A stretch of 5,926 bases of DNA, taken from the NCBI GenBank assembly GCA_035415725.1, contig DAOOGN010000147.1:1-5926 (forward strand), given 5' to 3'. This DNA comes from DSWT01 sp035415725 (lineage in GTDB: Bacteria; Chloroflexota; Anaerolineae; B4-G1; SLSP01). Position 1 is the stretch's first letter; every line of letters begins with the position of its first letter. The position numbers were made by a program, and so were the translations under genes. Under the pieces are notes generated by a model. That model was not told where the DNA came from. It ran no database searches and worked only from the letters and a program-made list of their open reading frames with translations. Positions 1 through 5,926 of this stretch are shown in pieces.

Positions 1-2
1 CA

Positions 3-54
3 AACCTGGCATAGGGAATAAGTGGCTTCGTCAGGTTTACGAGCCTGAATAGAT
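3..54 (+). repeat. Leader repeat copy A, upstream of REC-PAS kinase
   Basis: This non-coding block matches 1819-1868 at 43 of 50 aligned positions plus one 2-base gap. The best-conserved parts are the start (AACCTGG), GGAATAAGT and AGCCTGAATAGAT. It ends 29 bases before the start codon of the kinase at 84. It contains an inverted repeat, AAACCTG at 2-8 against CAGGTTT at 32-38, whose counterpart also exists in copy B. The element may begin left of the window. Its position in front of two signalling genes suggests a shared operator, promoter or leader RNA; a dispersed intergenic repeat is the alternative. The similarity is seen directly and the function is inferred. Confidence 0.6.
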
Positions 55-70
55 GCAATCTTTGAAACAA

Positions 71-75
71 GAGGT
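71..75 (+). promoter_or_regulatory. Ribosome binding site of REC-PAS kinase
   Basis: GAGGT lies eight bases before the ATG at 84 and is a good Shine-Dalgarno match. It supports that ATG as the start. The REC domain's first beta strand (residues 5-10) follows immediately, so little is missing or added at the N-terminus. Confidence 0.65.
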
Positions 76-83
76 CAGGTAAA

Positions 84-1661
84 ATGAATGCGCCGATCAA
101 GATTCTGTTAATCGAAGATGAACCTGCCCATATTGCTCTAATTCAACGGGCATTTGAGACTCGTGCAGCAGGGACATCCTTGATTGTGGCTCATACCCTA
201 GCCGAAGGCCGTGCGTATTTCACGACTGAGGCCATAGACCTGGTCATTGTGGATTGGCTACTTCCCGATGGCCATGGGACGGATGTGCTCCCTGCGACAG
301 AAGCATTAGCCTCATTCCCCGTCATCGTGATGACCAGCCACGGCAACGAGCAGATTGCTGTCGAAGCGCTGAAAGCCGGCGCGTTGGACTATGTCGTCAA
401 ATCGGCGGAGACGCTGGCGGATATGCCGCACATCGTCGAGCGCGCCTTGCGCGAATGGCGGTACAGCGTCGAACGCCGCCAGGCCGCGCAGGAGATCGCG
501 CGTTTGCAGCAGTTATTGCAGAAAATCACCGACTCCATGCCCTCGGCGCTGATCACTCTGGATACCCAGGGGCGCATACTGACCTGGAACCCGGCTGCCG
601 AGAACCTGACCCATTGCAACGGCGCAACGCTCTACGGCTGTATACTCTGGGAAAAATGCCCGGTGCTCAGTCGCTATCGTCCCCTGGTCGATGAGGTGTT
701 GCGCACCCACGAGGTAACCCACCGGCCTCGGGAGATGGTTCACACCGCGGACGGGACGTTCTACTATGATGTCCATATCTTTCCTCTCCTGGCTGACACC
801 CTCACCGGCGTCGTCCTGCATATCGAAGATGTGACCCAACGTGTCTACCTGGAGGAGACCATGTTCCAGACGACGAAGATGGCCAGCATTGGTCGTCTGG
901 CAGCAGGTATGGCACACGAGATCAACAATCCCCTTGGGGCCATGATGCAGGCAGCGCAAATGCTACAATTAGCGCTCGATACCCATGAGCCGCGCAACCG
1001 GGCGCGCATCGAAGCCGCAGGGATTGATCCGGCGTGTCTGGAGGCCTATTTACGTGAGCGCAAGCTGCTGGAGTACGCGCAAGGCATCCGCGATATGGGA
1101 GAACGGGCAGCTAAGATCGTCTCTGACCTGTTGGGCTTCTCGCGGAAAGGGACGTCCACACCGGGCCCCTACGATATGAACACCCTCATCCTGCAAACGC
1201 TTGATCTGGCAACAGCCGACTATAATCTGAAAAAACAGTTTGACTTTCGTGATATAGAGCTCGTTTATGATTTTGCTCCCAACTTGCCGCCGGTCATAGG
1301 CGATAGTCAACAAATCCAACAGGTCGTACTCAACCTAGTGCGCAACGCCGTGCAGGCCATGGCAGAAAAGTCCGCCGCTGGTCTGCCAGGGTACCGGGCG
1401 CGCCTCACCATCCATACCTCGGCCGTCGATCCCCATCACATCCGTGTAGAAATAGAAGACAATGGCCCTGGCATCTCCGAGACAGTTCGGCAGCGACTCT
1501 TCGAACCCTTTTTCACCACCAAAGACGTTGGCGAAGGGAGCGGTTTAGGATTATGGCTGTGTTGGTCTATTATTGTAGAACGGCACAGCGGACGTATCTG
1601 GACAGAGCCGGCTCAAGGAGCCGGTACCCGCTTTATCTTTGAGTTGCCGGTCAATCCGTAG
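84..1661 (+). CDS. REC-PAS sensor histidine kinase (soluble hybrid kinase, 525 aa)
   Basis: A cytoplasmic two-component kinase with an N-terminal receiver. Residues 5-125 form a REC domain with acidic pair E11/D12, phosphoacceptor D57 (VIVDWLLPDG), T84 and K106. Residues 130-146 form a short helical linker. About 147-255 is a PAS domain with typical NPAAE and closing EDVTQR motifs. The DHp helix carries phosphoacceptor H278 (MAHEINNPLG). The catalytic ATPase domain has an N box around N421, a G1 box DNGPGI at 459-464, an F box FEPFF at 473-477 and a G2 box GEGSGLGL at 483-490. All residues needed for kinase activity are present. No signal peptide or membrane segment is visible. An unusually long stretch of about 40 residues separates the two DHp helices. 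The REC domain implies it is itself phosphorylated by another kinase, possibly the downstream LacI-type kinase; this is inference. The PAS ligand is unknown; C178, C186 and C192 lie within this domain. Confidence 0.93.
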   Translation: MNAPIKILLIEDEPAHIALIQRAFETRAAGTSLIVAHTLAEGRAYFTTEAIDLVIVDWLLPDGHGTDVLPATEALASFPVIVMTSHGNEQIAVEALKAGALDYVVKSAETLADMPHIVERALREWRYSVERRQAAQEIARLQQLLQKITDSMPSALITLDTQGRILTWNPAAENLTHCNGATLYGCILWEKCPVLSRYRPLVDEVLRTHEVTHRPREMVHTADGTFYYDVHIFPLLADTLTGVVLHIEDVTQRVYLEETMFQTTKMASIGRLAAGMAHEINNPLGAMMQAAQMLQLALDTHEPRNRARIEAAGIDPACLEAYLRERKLLEYAQGIRDMGERAAKIVSDLLGFSRKGTSTPGPYDMNTLILQTLDLATADYNLKKQFDFRDIELVYDFAPNLPPVIGDSQQIQQVVLNLVRNAVQAMAEKSAAGLPGYRARLTIHTSAVDPHHIRVEIEDNGPGISETVRQRLFEPFFTTKDVGEGSGLGLWLCWSIIVERHSGRIWTEPAQGAGTRFIFELPVNP

Positions 1662-1710
1662 ACTCTAGCGGGCCGTTGTCGGCCATAGGCGATGACCCTC
1701 TCATCCACAC

Positions 1711-1753
1711 CCCCTACAAAAATCCCCCTTCCCTGGGAAAGGGGGCAGAGGGG
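1711..1753 (-). terminator. G/C-rich hairpin, terminator-like on the minus strand
   Basis: CCCCC at 1724-1728 pairs with GGGGG at 1741-1745, extended through TTCC against GGAA with one bulged A. An outer CCCCT (1711-1715) against AGGGG (1749-1753) adds to it. Read on the minus strand the stem is followed directly by ATTTTTG (1717-1723), the layout of an intrinsic terminator. On the plus strand no T-run follows, so it is a poor terminator for the gene ending at 1661. Similar C/G hairpins are also common as dispersed intergenic repeats, so this could be a repeat copy rather than a dedicated terminator. Confidence 0.5.
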
Positions 1754-1818
1754 ATGGGGCTTAAGAAACACGAATATCTCGTCATCCAAGAGCGCTTTGC
1801 ATACCCAAATCCGCGCCC

Positions 1819-1868
1819 AACCTGGTATGGAATAAGTCGCTCCGCAAGGTTGACCAGCCTGAATAGAT
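1819..1868 (+). repeat. Leader repeat copy B, upstream of LacI-type sensor kinase
   Basis: Second copy of the block at 3-54, lying 46 bases before the ATG at 1915. The inverted repeat is kept as CAACCT (1818-1823) against AGGTTG (1847-1852). Relative to copy A the outer pair changes from A-T to C-G on both sides, a compensatory change that suggests the pairing, as RNA stem or as dyad protein site, is under selection. Two GAATA motifs 31 bases apart (1830 and 1861) are kept as in copy A (16 and 47). Function is inferred. Confidence 0.6.
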
Positions 1869-1901
1869 ACGATGGAACCACAAGTTACAGACTCGTAGCC
1901 C

Positions 1902-1906
1902 AAGAG
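1902..1906 (+). promoter_or_regulatory. Weak ribosome binding site of LacI-type sensor kinase
   Basis: AAGAG eight bases before the ATG at 1915 is a modest Shine-Dalgarno match. The frame is closed by TAG at 1864-1866 and holds no ATG, GTG or TTG between that stop and 1915, so 1915 is the first possible usual start. Confidence 0.4.
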
Positions 1907-1914
1907 ATCGAACT

Positions 1915-4545
1915 ATGGGAAACACTCTCAACGCAGAGCATCATCACGCCGGGCCACCCCAGGCGCGGAGGACCATCGGCGTGCTGTTTGAAAACATGCC
2001 GAATGAGCAGCAAGACTACCTGGCAGAAGTATTGGCCGGCATCAATTCCGTCGCCCATGAGTGCGATCTTAATCTGCTCTATTTTACCGGCGGACATTTA
2101 TATCATACCTTCTACAATGAATTCGATACCCAACGCAACATCCTCTACGAACTGGTTACGGAGCGCACTGTCAACGGTTTGATTATGCTGGGCACCATTG
2201 GCACCTACGCCCCCGTGCACAAGACAATGCACTTTTTTTATCGTTACGCGCCATTGCCCACCATCAAAGTCGGCCAACCCCTCGAAAATATCCCGACGGT
2301 TGTGGCCGATGAGGAAACCGGCGCCTACGACGCCATGGTCCACCTTATTCGGGATCATCACTATCGTCGCATCGCTTTCATCGATTACCCCAAAGACTAT
2401 CCTTACCACAAACCTCGTTACTATGCCTATACCAGAGCTTTGACTGACTATGGAATTCCCATTGATCCTGACCTTATTATTCCCGGGGAGTGGACCGTCG
2501 ACTCAGGAAGAGAGGTCATGCACTTATTGCTCGATCAGCGCAAAGTACACTTCGATGCTGTTGTCGCCTCCAACGACAATATGGCGCTTGGCGCACTTGA
2601 GGTATTGCAGTCCCGCCACATCTATGTGCCCTACGACATAGCGCTGGTCGGTTTCGATGACGTCAAGATGGCCAGATTGGCCATCCCCTCACTGACAACA
2701 GTACGACAACCCGTGTTTGAGTTGGGGGTGCAGGCAGTAAAGATGCTCCTGGCAAAAATCGCCGGCGATGAGATTCCCCCGCAGATTCTGCTCCCCACCG
2801 AACTGGTCATCCGCCAATCGTGTGGTTGCCCAGATCCGCTTGTCGCACGGACGGCGGCCCGCTCTCCTTCTGCCTCCGGCGTTTTGATGATGCCACGCGA
2901 ACAGATGAGCGCCGATTTGACGGCCACCCTGGGGCCGTCCCCTCACGCCGGCGAATGGGCCGGACAACTGCTCAATGCCATTACGGCAGACTTACAAGAC
3001 CCATCGGCGGGTACCTTTTTACCCACTTTGGACAAAATCCTGCGCCAGGTGATTGAGATAGGCGGCGACGTCGCCTTGTGGCAAAATATGCTCACGGCGT
3101 TGCGATCGCACATCCAACCTTACCTCGGCAATGCCGCTCTGTCCGACCGGCTGGAAGACCTTTGGCATCAAGCACGTGTGTTTATCGGCGAGATGGCGTG
3201 GAAAGAACTGGCGCAGCGTCAACTGCAAGCGGACCAACAGAACATTCTACTCAGGCTGTTTGGAGAGGCGCTCGCCACAACATTCGATATGGATACCCTG
3301 CTGCATATCGTGGCCGCAAGGATGCCACAATTGGGCATACCGAGCTGCTATCTCGCGTTATACGAGAATCCACAGCCCTATGAATATCCCCAGCCTGCAC
3401 CCGAATGGGCGTACCTGGTGCTGGCCTATGGGGAAACCACCACACCCCCTTTGATAAGAGCCGATAAATCCGCAGATGACGCCTGGCGTTTTCCTTCCCA
3501 GCAGTTGCTACCGCCCGGCATCCTGCCGCAAGAGCGACGCTATACTATGGTCGTCGAGCCGCTGTATTTTCAAAGAGACCAGATCGGCTTTGCCCTGCTG
3601 GAAATGGGGCCGCCCGAAGGCCAGCTTTACGAGATCGTGCGAGAACAAATCAGCAGCGCACTCAAAAGTGCCTTACTCTTCCACGAACAAAAGCGTGTGG
3701 AAATCGCCTTGGGAAAAGCGTATGCTGAAGTCGAAAAACAAGTCCAGGAGCGCACTGTCGAGCTCGAGCAAGAAATCGTCGAACGTAAACAGGCAGAAAA
3801 GATGCAGCGAACGCTCATCGCCGAACTGCGGGACAAGAACGCCGAGCTGGAACGTTTTACCTACACCGTCTCGCACGATCTGAAAAGCCCGCTGATCACC
3901 ATTGCCGGCTTTGTCGGCTTTTTGGAGTCAGACATCCCGGCCGGCGACGCCGCGCGAATCCAGGCCGACCTCGCCCATATCAACGCCGCCGTCGCTAAAA
4001 TGCAGCAATTACTGAATGAACTGCTGAAGCTGTCGCGCATCGGGCGTCTGACGAACCCACCGGAGGAAGTCCCTTTGGAGACTATCGTCCGCGAAGCCCT
4101 GGCGCTGGCGGAAGGAGGTATAGCCGCGCGCGGTATCAAGGTCGAGATTGCGCCCGATCTGCCCACCGTCTACGGCGACCGGGCGCGGTTGGTCGAAGTG
4201 ATACAAAACCTGGTCGATAATGCCTGCAAGTTTATGGGCGATCAACCGCAGCCGCATATCGAGATTGGCATGCGACATACTGAAGAGGGTCCGGTGTTCT
4301 ACGTGCGCGACAACGGCATCGGGATCGAACCCCAATACCAGGACAAGGTATTCGGCCTCTTTGAAAAACTTGACGCGACCACCGAGGGCACCGGCGTTGG
4401 CCTGGCTATCGTCCAGCGTATTGTTGAAACTCACGGCGGACGCCTCTGGGTCGAATCAGAAGGGACGGGACATGGCAGTACATTTTGCTTTACCCTGGCA
4501 TCTCATCATGAATCTCCTGCGGAAAGAAACGTTGAAGGCTCCTAA
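1915..4545 (+). CDS. LacI-type sugar-binding sensor histidine kinase (876 aa)
   Basis: A soluble fusion kinase. Residues about 19-305 form a LacI/GalR-type effector-binding domain (TIGVLFENM at the start; ASNDNMALGALEVL, ALVGFDDV and LTTVRQP near its end; closing RQSCGC). The DNA-binding helix-turn-helix that precedes this domain in true LacI regulators is absent. About 310-440 is a helical linker and about 446-590 a GAF-like region. A charged coiled coil follows to about 645. The DHp helix carries H654 (SHDLKSPL). The ATPase domain has N769, G1 box DNGIGI at 799-804, then VFGLFEKL and TEGTGVGL, and closes with a GSTF motif, close to phytochrome-type kinases. There is no signal peptide, transmembrane helix or receiver. 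By family knowledge the first domain binds a small ligand, usually a sugar or derivative; intracellular sensing is inferred. It probably passes phosphate to a separate receiver, perhaps the REC domain of the upstream gene. The stop overlaps that of the convergent esterase. Confidence 0.92.
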   Translation: MGNTLNAEHHHAGPPQARRTIGVLFENMPNEQQDYLAEVLAGINSVAHECDLNLLYFTGGHLYHTFYNEFDTQRNILYELVTERTVNGLIMLGTIGTYAPVHKTMHFFYRYAPLPTIKVGQPLENIPTVVADEETGAYDAMVHLIRDHHYRRIAFIDYPKDYPYHKPRYYAYTRALTDYGIPIDPDLIIPGEWTVDSGREVMHLLLDQRKVHFDAVVASNDNMALGALEVLQSRHIYVPYDIALVGFDDVKMARLAIPSLTTVRQPVFELGVQAVKMLLAKIAGDEIPPQILLPTELVIRQSCGCPDPLVARTAARSPSASGVLMMPREQMSADLTATLGPSPHAGEWAGQLLNAITADLQDPSAGTFLPTLDKILRQVIEIGGDVALWQNMLTALRSHIQPYLGNAALSDRLEDLWHQARVFIGEMAWKELAQRQLQADQQNILLRLFGEALATTFDMDTLLHIVAARMPQLGIPSCYLALYENPQPYEYPQPAPEWAYLVLAYGETTTPPLIRADKSADDAWRFPSQQLLPPGILPQERRYTMVVEPLYFQRDQIGFALLEMGPPEGQLYEIVREQISSALKSALLFHEQKRVEIALGKAYAEVEKQVQERTVELEQEIVERKQAEKMQRTLIAELRDKNAELERFTYTVSHDLKSPLITIAGFVGFLESDIPAGDAARIQADLAHINAAVAKMQQLLNELLKLSRIGRLTNPPEEVPLETIVREALALAEGGIAARGIKVEIAPDLPTVYGDRARLVEVIQNLVDNACKFMGDQPQPHIEIGMRHTEEGPVFYVRDNGIGIEPQYQDKVFGLFEKLDATTEGTGVGLAIVQRIVETHGGRLWVESEGTGHGSTFCFTLASHHESPAERNVEGS

Positions 4546-5348
4546 CACCCCTGCCTCTCTTTCAACCACTCGCAACACAATGCCGCCCACGTAGCGACAT
4601 GGGCATCTTCGGGGGCCAGTCCCAGGCCGTGACGTCCACGCGGATAAATGTGCAACTCGAACGGCACACCATGTTTGTGCAACGCCGCCGCAAAAAGCAG
4701 GCTGTTTTCGACGGGGACACTCTCATCTTCGGCGGTGTGCCAGAGGAAGGTAGGCGGCGTCTCCGGCGTCACCTGCAACTCCAGCGATAGCATCTGCAGC
4801 AGCTCCGGCGCCGGATCCGGCCCCAGCAGATTCTCGAAGCAGCCGTGATGCCCAAATTCGCCGGAGGTGATGACCGGATAGCCCAGGATGAGCGCATCGG
4901 GACGCGCGCTAACCGCATCGAGAGCGTCGCCGGTGTTGAGAACGTCCATCCCGTAGTGGACGCCCAGGCTGGCGGTCAGGTGTCCGCCCGCCGAGAAGCC
5001 GCACACGGCAATCCCCCCCGGATCCACGCGCCACTCGTCCGCATGCGCGCGAATGAGACGCAGTGCCCGCGACGCATCCAACAGCGGCGCCGGATGGCGG
5101 TGCGGGGCCACGCGGTAGTGGACGACGAAAGCGTGGAACCCGCCGGCGTTGAAGCGTCGGGCAATCGGCTCGGCCTCATGCGGCGCGCGATTGACGTATC
5201 CGCCGCCCGGGCAAACGAGCACCGCGCCCCGTACTTCCGCCGTATCCGCCGGATATAGATCCAGCCACGGGCGAAAATCATCCTCCGGCGACGAGTATGG
5301 CGGCTCGCCGGACCACAACCACACACGGTTTGCAGAACGAGTTTCCAT
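4542..5348 (-). CDS. Alpha/beta hydrolase, acetyl esterase/lipase type (268 aa)
   Basis: A single-domain serine hydrolase. Visible features are an oxyanion-hole loop PGGGY at 47-51, YRVAP at 78-82, the nucleophile elbow GFSAGGHL with S119, acid D208 in AEDESVPV, and H240 in GRHGLGL, giving a complete S-D-H triad. Length and motifs fit the Aes/BD-FAE-like esterases, several of which remove acetyl or feruloyl groups from xylan fragments. No signal peptide is seen, so it acts in the cytoplasm, perhaps on imported acetylated oligosaccharides; substrate is inferred from family and from the neighbouring sugar-sensing kinase. The start is supported by AGGAG six bases upstream. The gene is convergent with the kinase and overlaps it by four bases. 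Its upstream side is a truncated IS66 element, so its present promoter is uncertain. By eye the gene is richer in G+C than the kinases. Confidence 0.9.
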   Translation of the reverse strand: METRSANRVWLWSGEPPYSSPEDDFRPWLDLYPADTAEVRGAVLVCPGGGYVNRAPHEAEPIARRFNAGGFHAFVVHYRVAPHRHPAPLLDASRALRLIRAHADEWRVDPGGIAVCGFSAGGHLTASLGVHYGMDVLNTGDALDAVSARPDALILGYPVITSGEFGHHGCFENLLGPDPAPELLQMLSLELQVTPETPPTFLWHTAEDESVPVENSLLFAAALHKHGVPFELHIYPRGRHGLGLAPEDAHVATWAALCCEWLKERQGC

Positions 5349-5354
5349 AAATAT

Positions 5355-5359
5355 CTCCT
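5355..5359 (-). promoter_or_regulatory. Ribosome binding site of the esterase
   Basis: AGGAG on the minus strand, six bases from the ATG at 5348, is a strong site that fixes the start. It lies between the start codon and the apparent IS66 end at 5366, so the element spared translation signals but not the sequence further upstream. Confidence 0.75.
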
Positions 5360-5365
5360 AAAAAC

Positions 5366-5380
5366 GTAATTATTCAGACC
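5366..5380 (+). repeat. Probable IS66-family terminal end
   Basis: The sequence starting GTAATTATTCAG begins with GTAA, the usual outer bases of IS66-family terminal inverted repeats. It sits just past the transposase stop, where the element's end is expected. The other end is not in the window, so neither the inverted repeat nor the usual 8-base target duplication can be confirmed. If correct, the host sequence starts at 5365. Confidence 0.5.
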
Positions 5381-5835
5381 TCTGAGATCAGAGGCGGCAG
5401 GCAGGTCGGTCGAAATGGCATACCGACTAAAGCCAGCCGTAACGCTTCCAGAATGTTCTGCCCATTTTTGCAAGCAGTGGAGATATAGCTGCGAATAGCA
5501 CAGAAAATCTTGGCGCCCGTGGTGGTGCGAAAACAGCCGGAGACTTTTTGCTTGAGCTTGACCATGCGCAAATCCCGTTCGGCCAGATTGTTATCAAACG
5601 GCACATTGAAATCATACATAAAGGCTAACACAGCGCTACGGTGTTTATCCAGGCGGTCTAGCAGATTCCGGGCCGGGCTTTGTTTCGGTTTTCCACGTGC
5701 TTTGGGGGCATCCGGCTCCATCACGGGCAAGGGATTCGCCGCATAGCCTGCGGTGAGTATAGTCTGATAGCGCGTTTCGAAGTGCATCAGTTGTTCTGCG
5801 GAGAGGGCCGTTTGTCCGGCCTCACGGGCTACGAC
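5374..5835 (-). pseudogene. IS66-family transposase, C-terminal fragment
   Basis: About 154 residues survive from a transposase usually near 450-530 aa. The fragment reads from AREAGQTAL through PKQSPARNLLDRLDKHR, FDNNLAERDLRMVKLKQK and VSGCFRTTTGA to the natural C-terminus, all hallmarks of IS66 transposases. The glutamate of NNLAER (codon at 5578-5580) is the expected last member of the DDE triad; the two aspartates lie in the missing N-terminal part, so the product cannot be active. The reading frame stays open to a TTG at 5850, but the bases beyond 5835 no longer look like IS66 and resemble the end of another insertion sequence. The fragment is read in the same direction as the esterase, directly upstream of it. 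Confidence 0.85.
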
Positions 5836-5926
5836 TGAAGTTACCCCCAAAAACTAGACCACATGCTAAGTTGATTGGACTTTTGACAACGTAAACTTGA
5901 CTTGACTGACGTCGAGTTGAAGCAGA
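5836..5926. mobile_element. Probable IS3-family element end, cut by window edge
   Basis: From 5836 the sequence starts TGAAGTTACCCCCAAAAACT and continues with AGACCAC. This resembles terminal inverted repeats of IS3-family elements, which begin with TG and often carry a CCCCAAAAA block. It starts exactly where the IS66 transposase similarity stops. No transposase frame can be assigned in the 91 bases available, so neither orientation nor subgroup can be given. The assignment comes from memory of family ends, not a database match. Confidence 0.5.

Larger units (their letters stand above)
1662..1914. other. Intergenic region between the two kinase genes
   Basis: I see no credible gene in these 253 bases. 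They hold a strong G/C hairpin at 1711-1753 and leader repeat copy B at 1819-1868. No convincing standard -35/-10 pair could be placed by eye. With its own leader repeat and this spacing, the second kinase is probably transcribed from its own promoter rather than only by read-through. Confidence 0.6.

Noticed and set aside
24..45. Second hairpin in leader copy A (GGC-TCGT against ACGA-GCC) competing with the conserved stem, suggesting a pseudoknot or attenuator
   Set aside because: The pairing is not kept in copy B, a pseudoknot would have no bases to cross the first stem, and no terminator stem follows.
1607..1625. Perfect 7-base-pair hairpin CCGGCTC-AAG-GAGCCGG near the end of the first kinase gene
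   Set aside because: It lies inside the coding sequence, encodes part of the normal C-terminal strand of the ATPase domain and is not followed by a T-run.
1676..2182. Open frame of 168 codons on the + strand across the intergenic region and the start of the LacI-type kinase
   Set aside because: It overlaps the kinase gene in another frame, its first part translates the G/C hairpin and leader repeat, and the product shows no recognisable domain.
4845..5258. Open frame of 137 codons on the + strand opposite the esterase
   Set aside because: It is antisense to a well-supported gene with a full catalytic triad, and is explained by G+C-rich codon use.
4976..5473. Open frame of 165 codons on the - strand spanning the esterase start and the IS66 fragment
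   Set aside because: It crosses the IS boundary and overlaps two better-supported frames on the same strand; its product is arginine/serine-rich with no motif.
5836..5850. TTG at 5850 as the start codon of the IS66 reading frame
   Set aside because: It falls within the sequence attributed to the IS3-like end, has no clear ribosome binding site, and would start the protein inside a truncated family domain.
5883..5888. TTGACA as a promoter -35 box at the right edge
   Set aside because: No plausible -10 box lies 16-18 bases downstream within the window, and the local sequence is rich in repeated TTGAC by composition.

Overview
The window carries two large soluble sensor-kinase genes on the + strand, a small esterase gene pointing back at them on the - strand, and a broken insertion-sequence region at the right edge. 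No rRNA, tRNA or CRISPR array is visible. The organism cannot be named from sequence alone. Moderate to high G+C, kinases built from REC, PAS and LacI-type sugar-binding modules without membrane anchors, and short G/C-rich hairpin repeats between genes would all suit an environmental Chloroflexota-like bacterium (low-confidence inference).

Left part (1-1661): a leader with a candidate regulatory repeat (3-54), then a REC-PAS-histidine kinase of 525 aa. Middle (1662-4545): a 253-base intergenic region with a strong G/C hairpin oriented as a minus-strand terminator and a second copy of the same leader repeat (1819-1868). It is followed by an 876-aa fusion of a LacI/periplasmic-binding-protein-type sugar sensor, a GAF-like region, a coiled coil and a histidine kinase. 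The two kinases have separate leaders but share the repeat, so they are probably controlled together. The second kinase has no receiver and the first begins with one, so a phosphorelay from sugar sensor to REC-PAS kinase is an attractive but untested model. No DNA-binding output regulator lies in the window.

Right part (4542-5926): a GxSxG alpha/beta-hydrolase of the acetyl-esterase type overlaps the last kinase gene tail-to-tail by four bases. A carbohydrate-ester role would match a sugar-sensing neighbour, but this rests on context. Its start codon is only about 17 bases from what looks like the terminus of an IS66-family element. The C-terminal third of that element's transposase (5374-5835) is present and is itself interrupted at about 5836 by what looks like the end of an IS3-family element running out of the window. 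The esterase has therefore probably lost its native promoter region to transposition.
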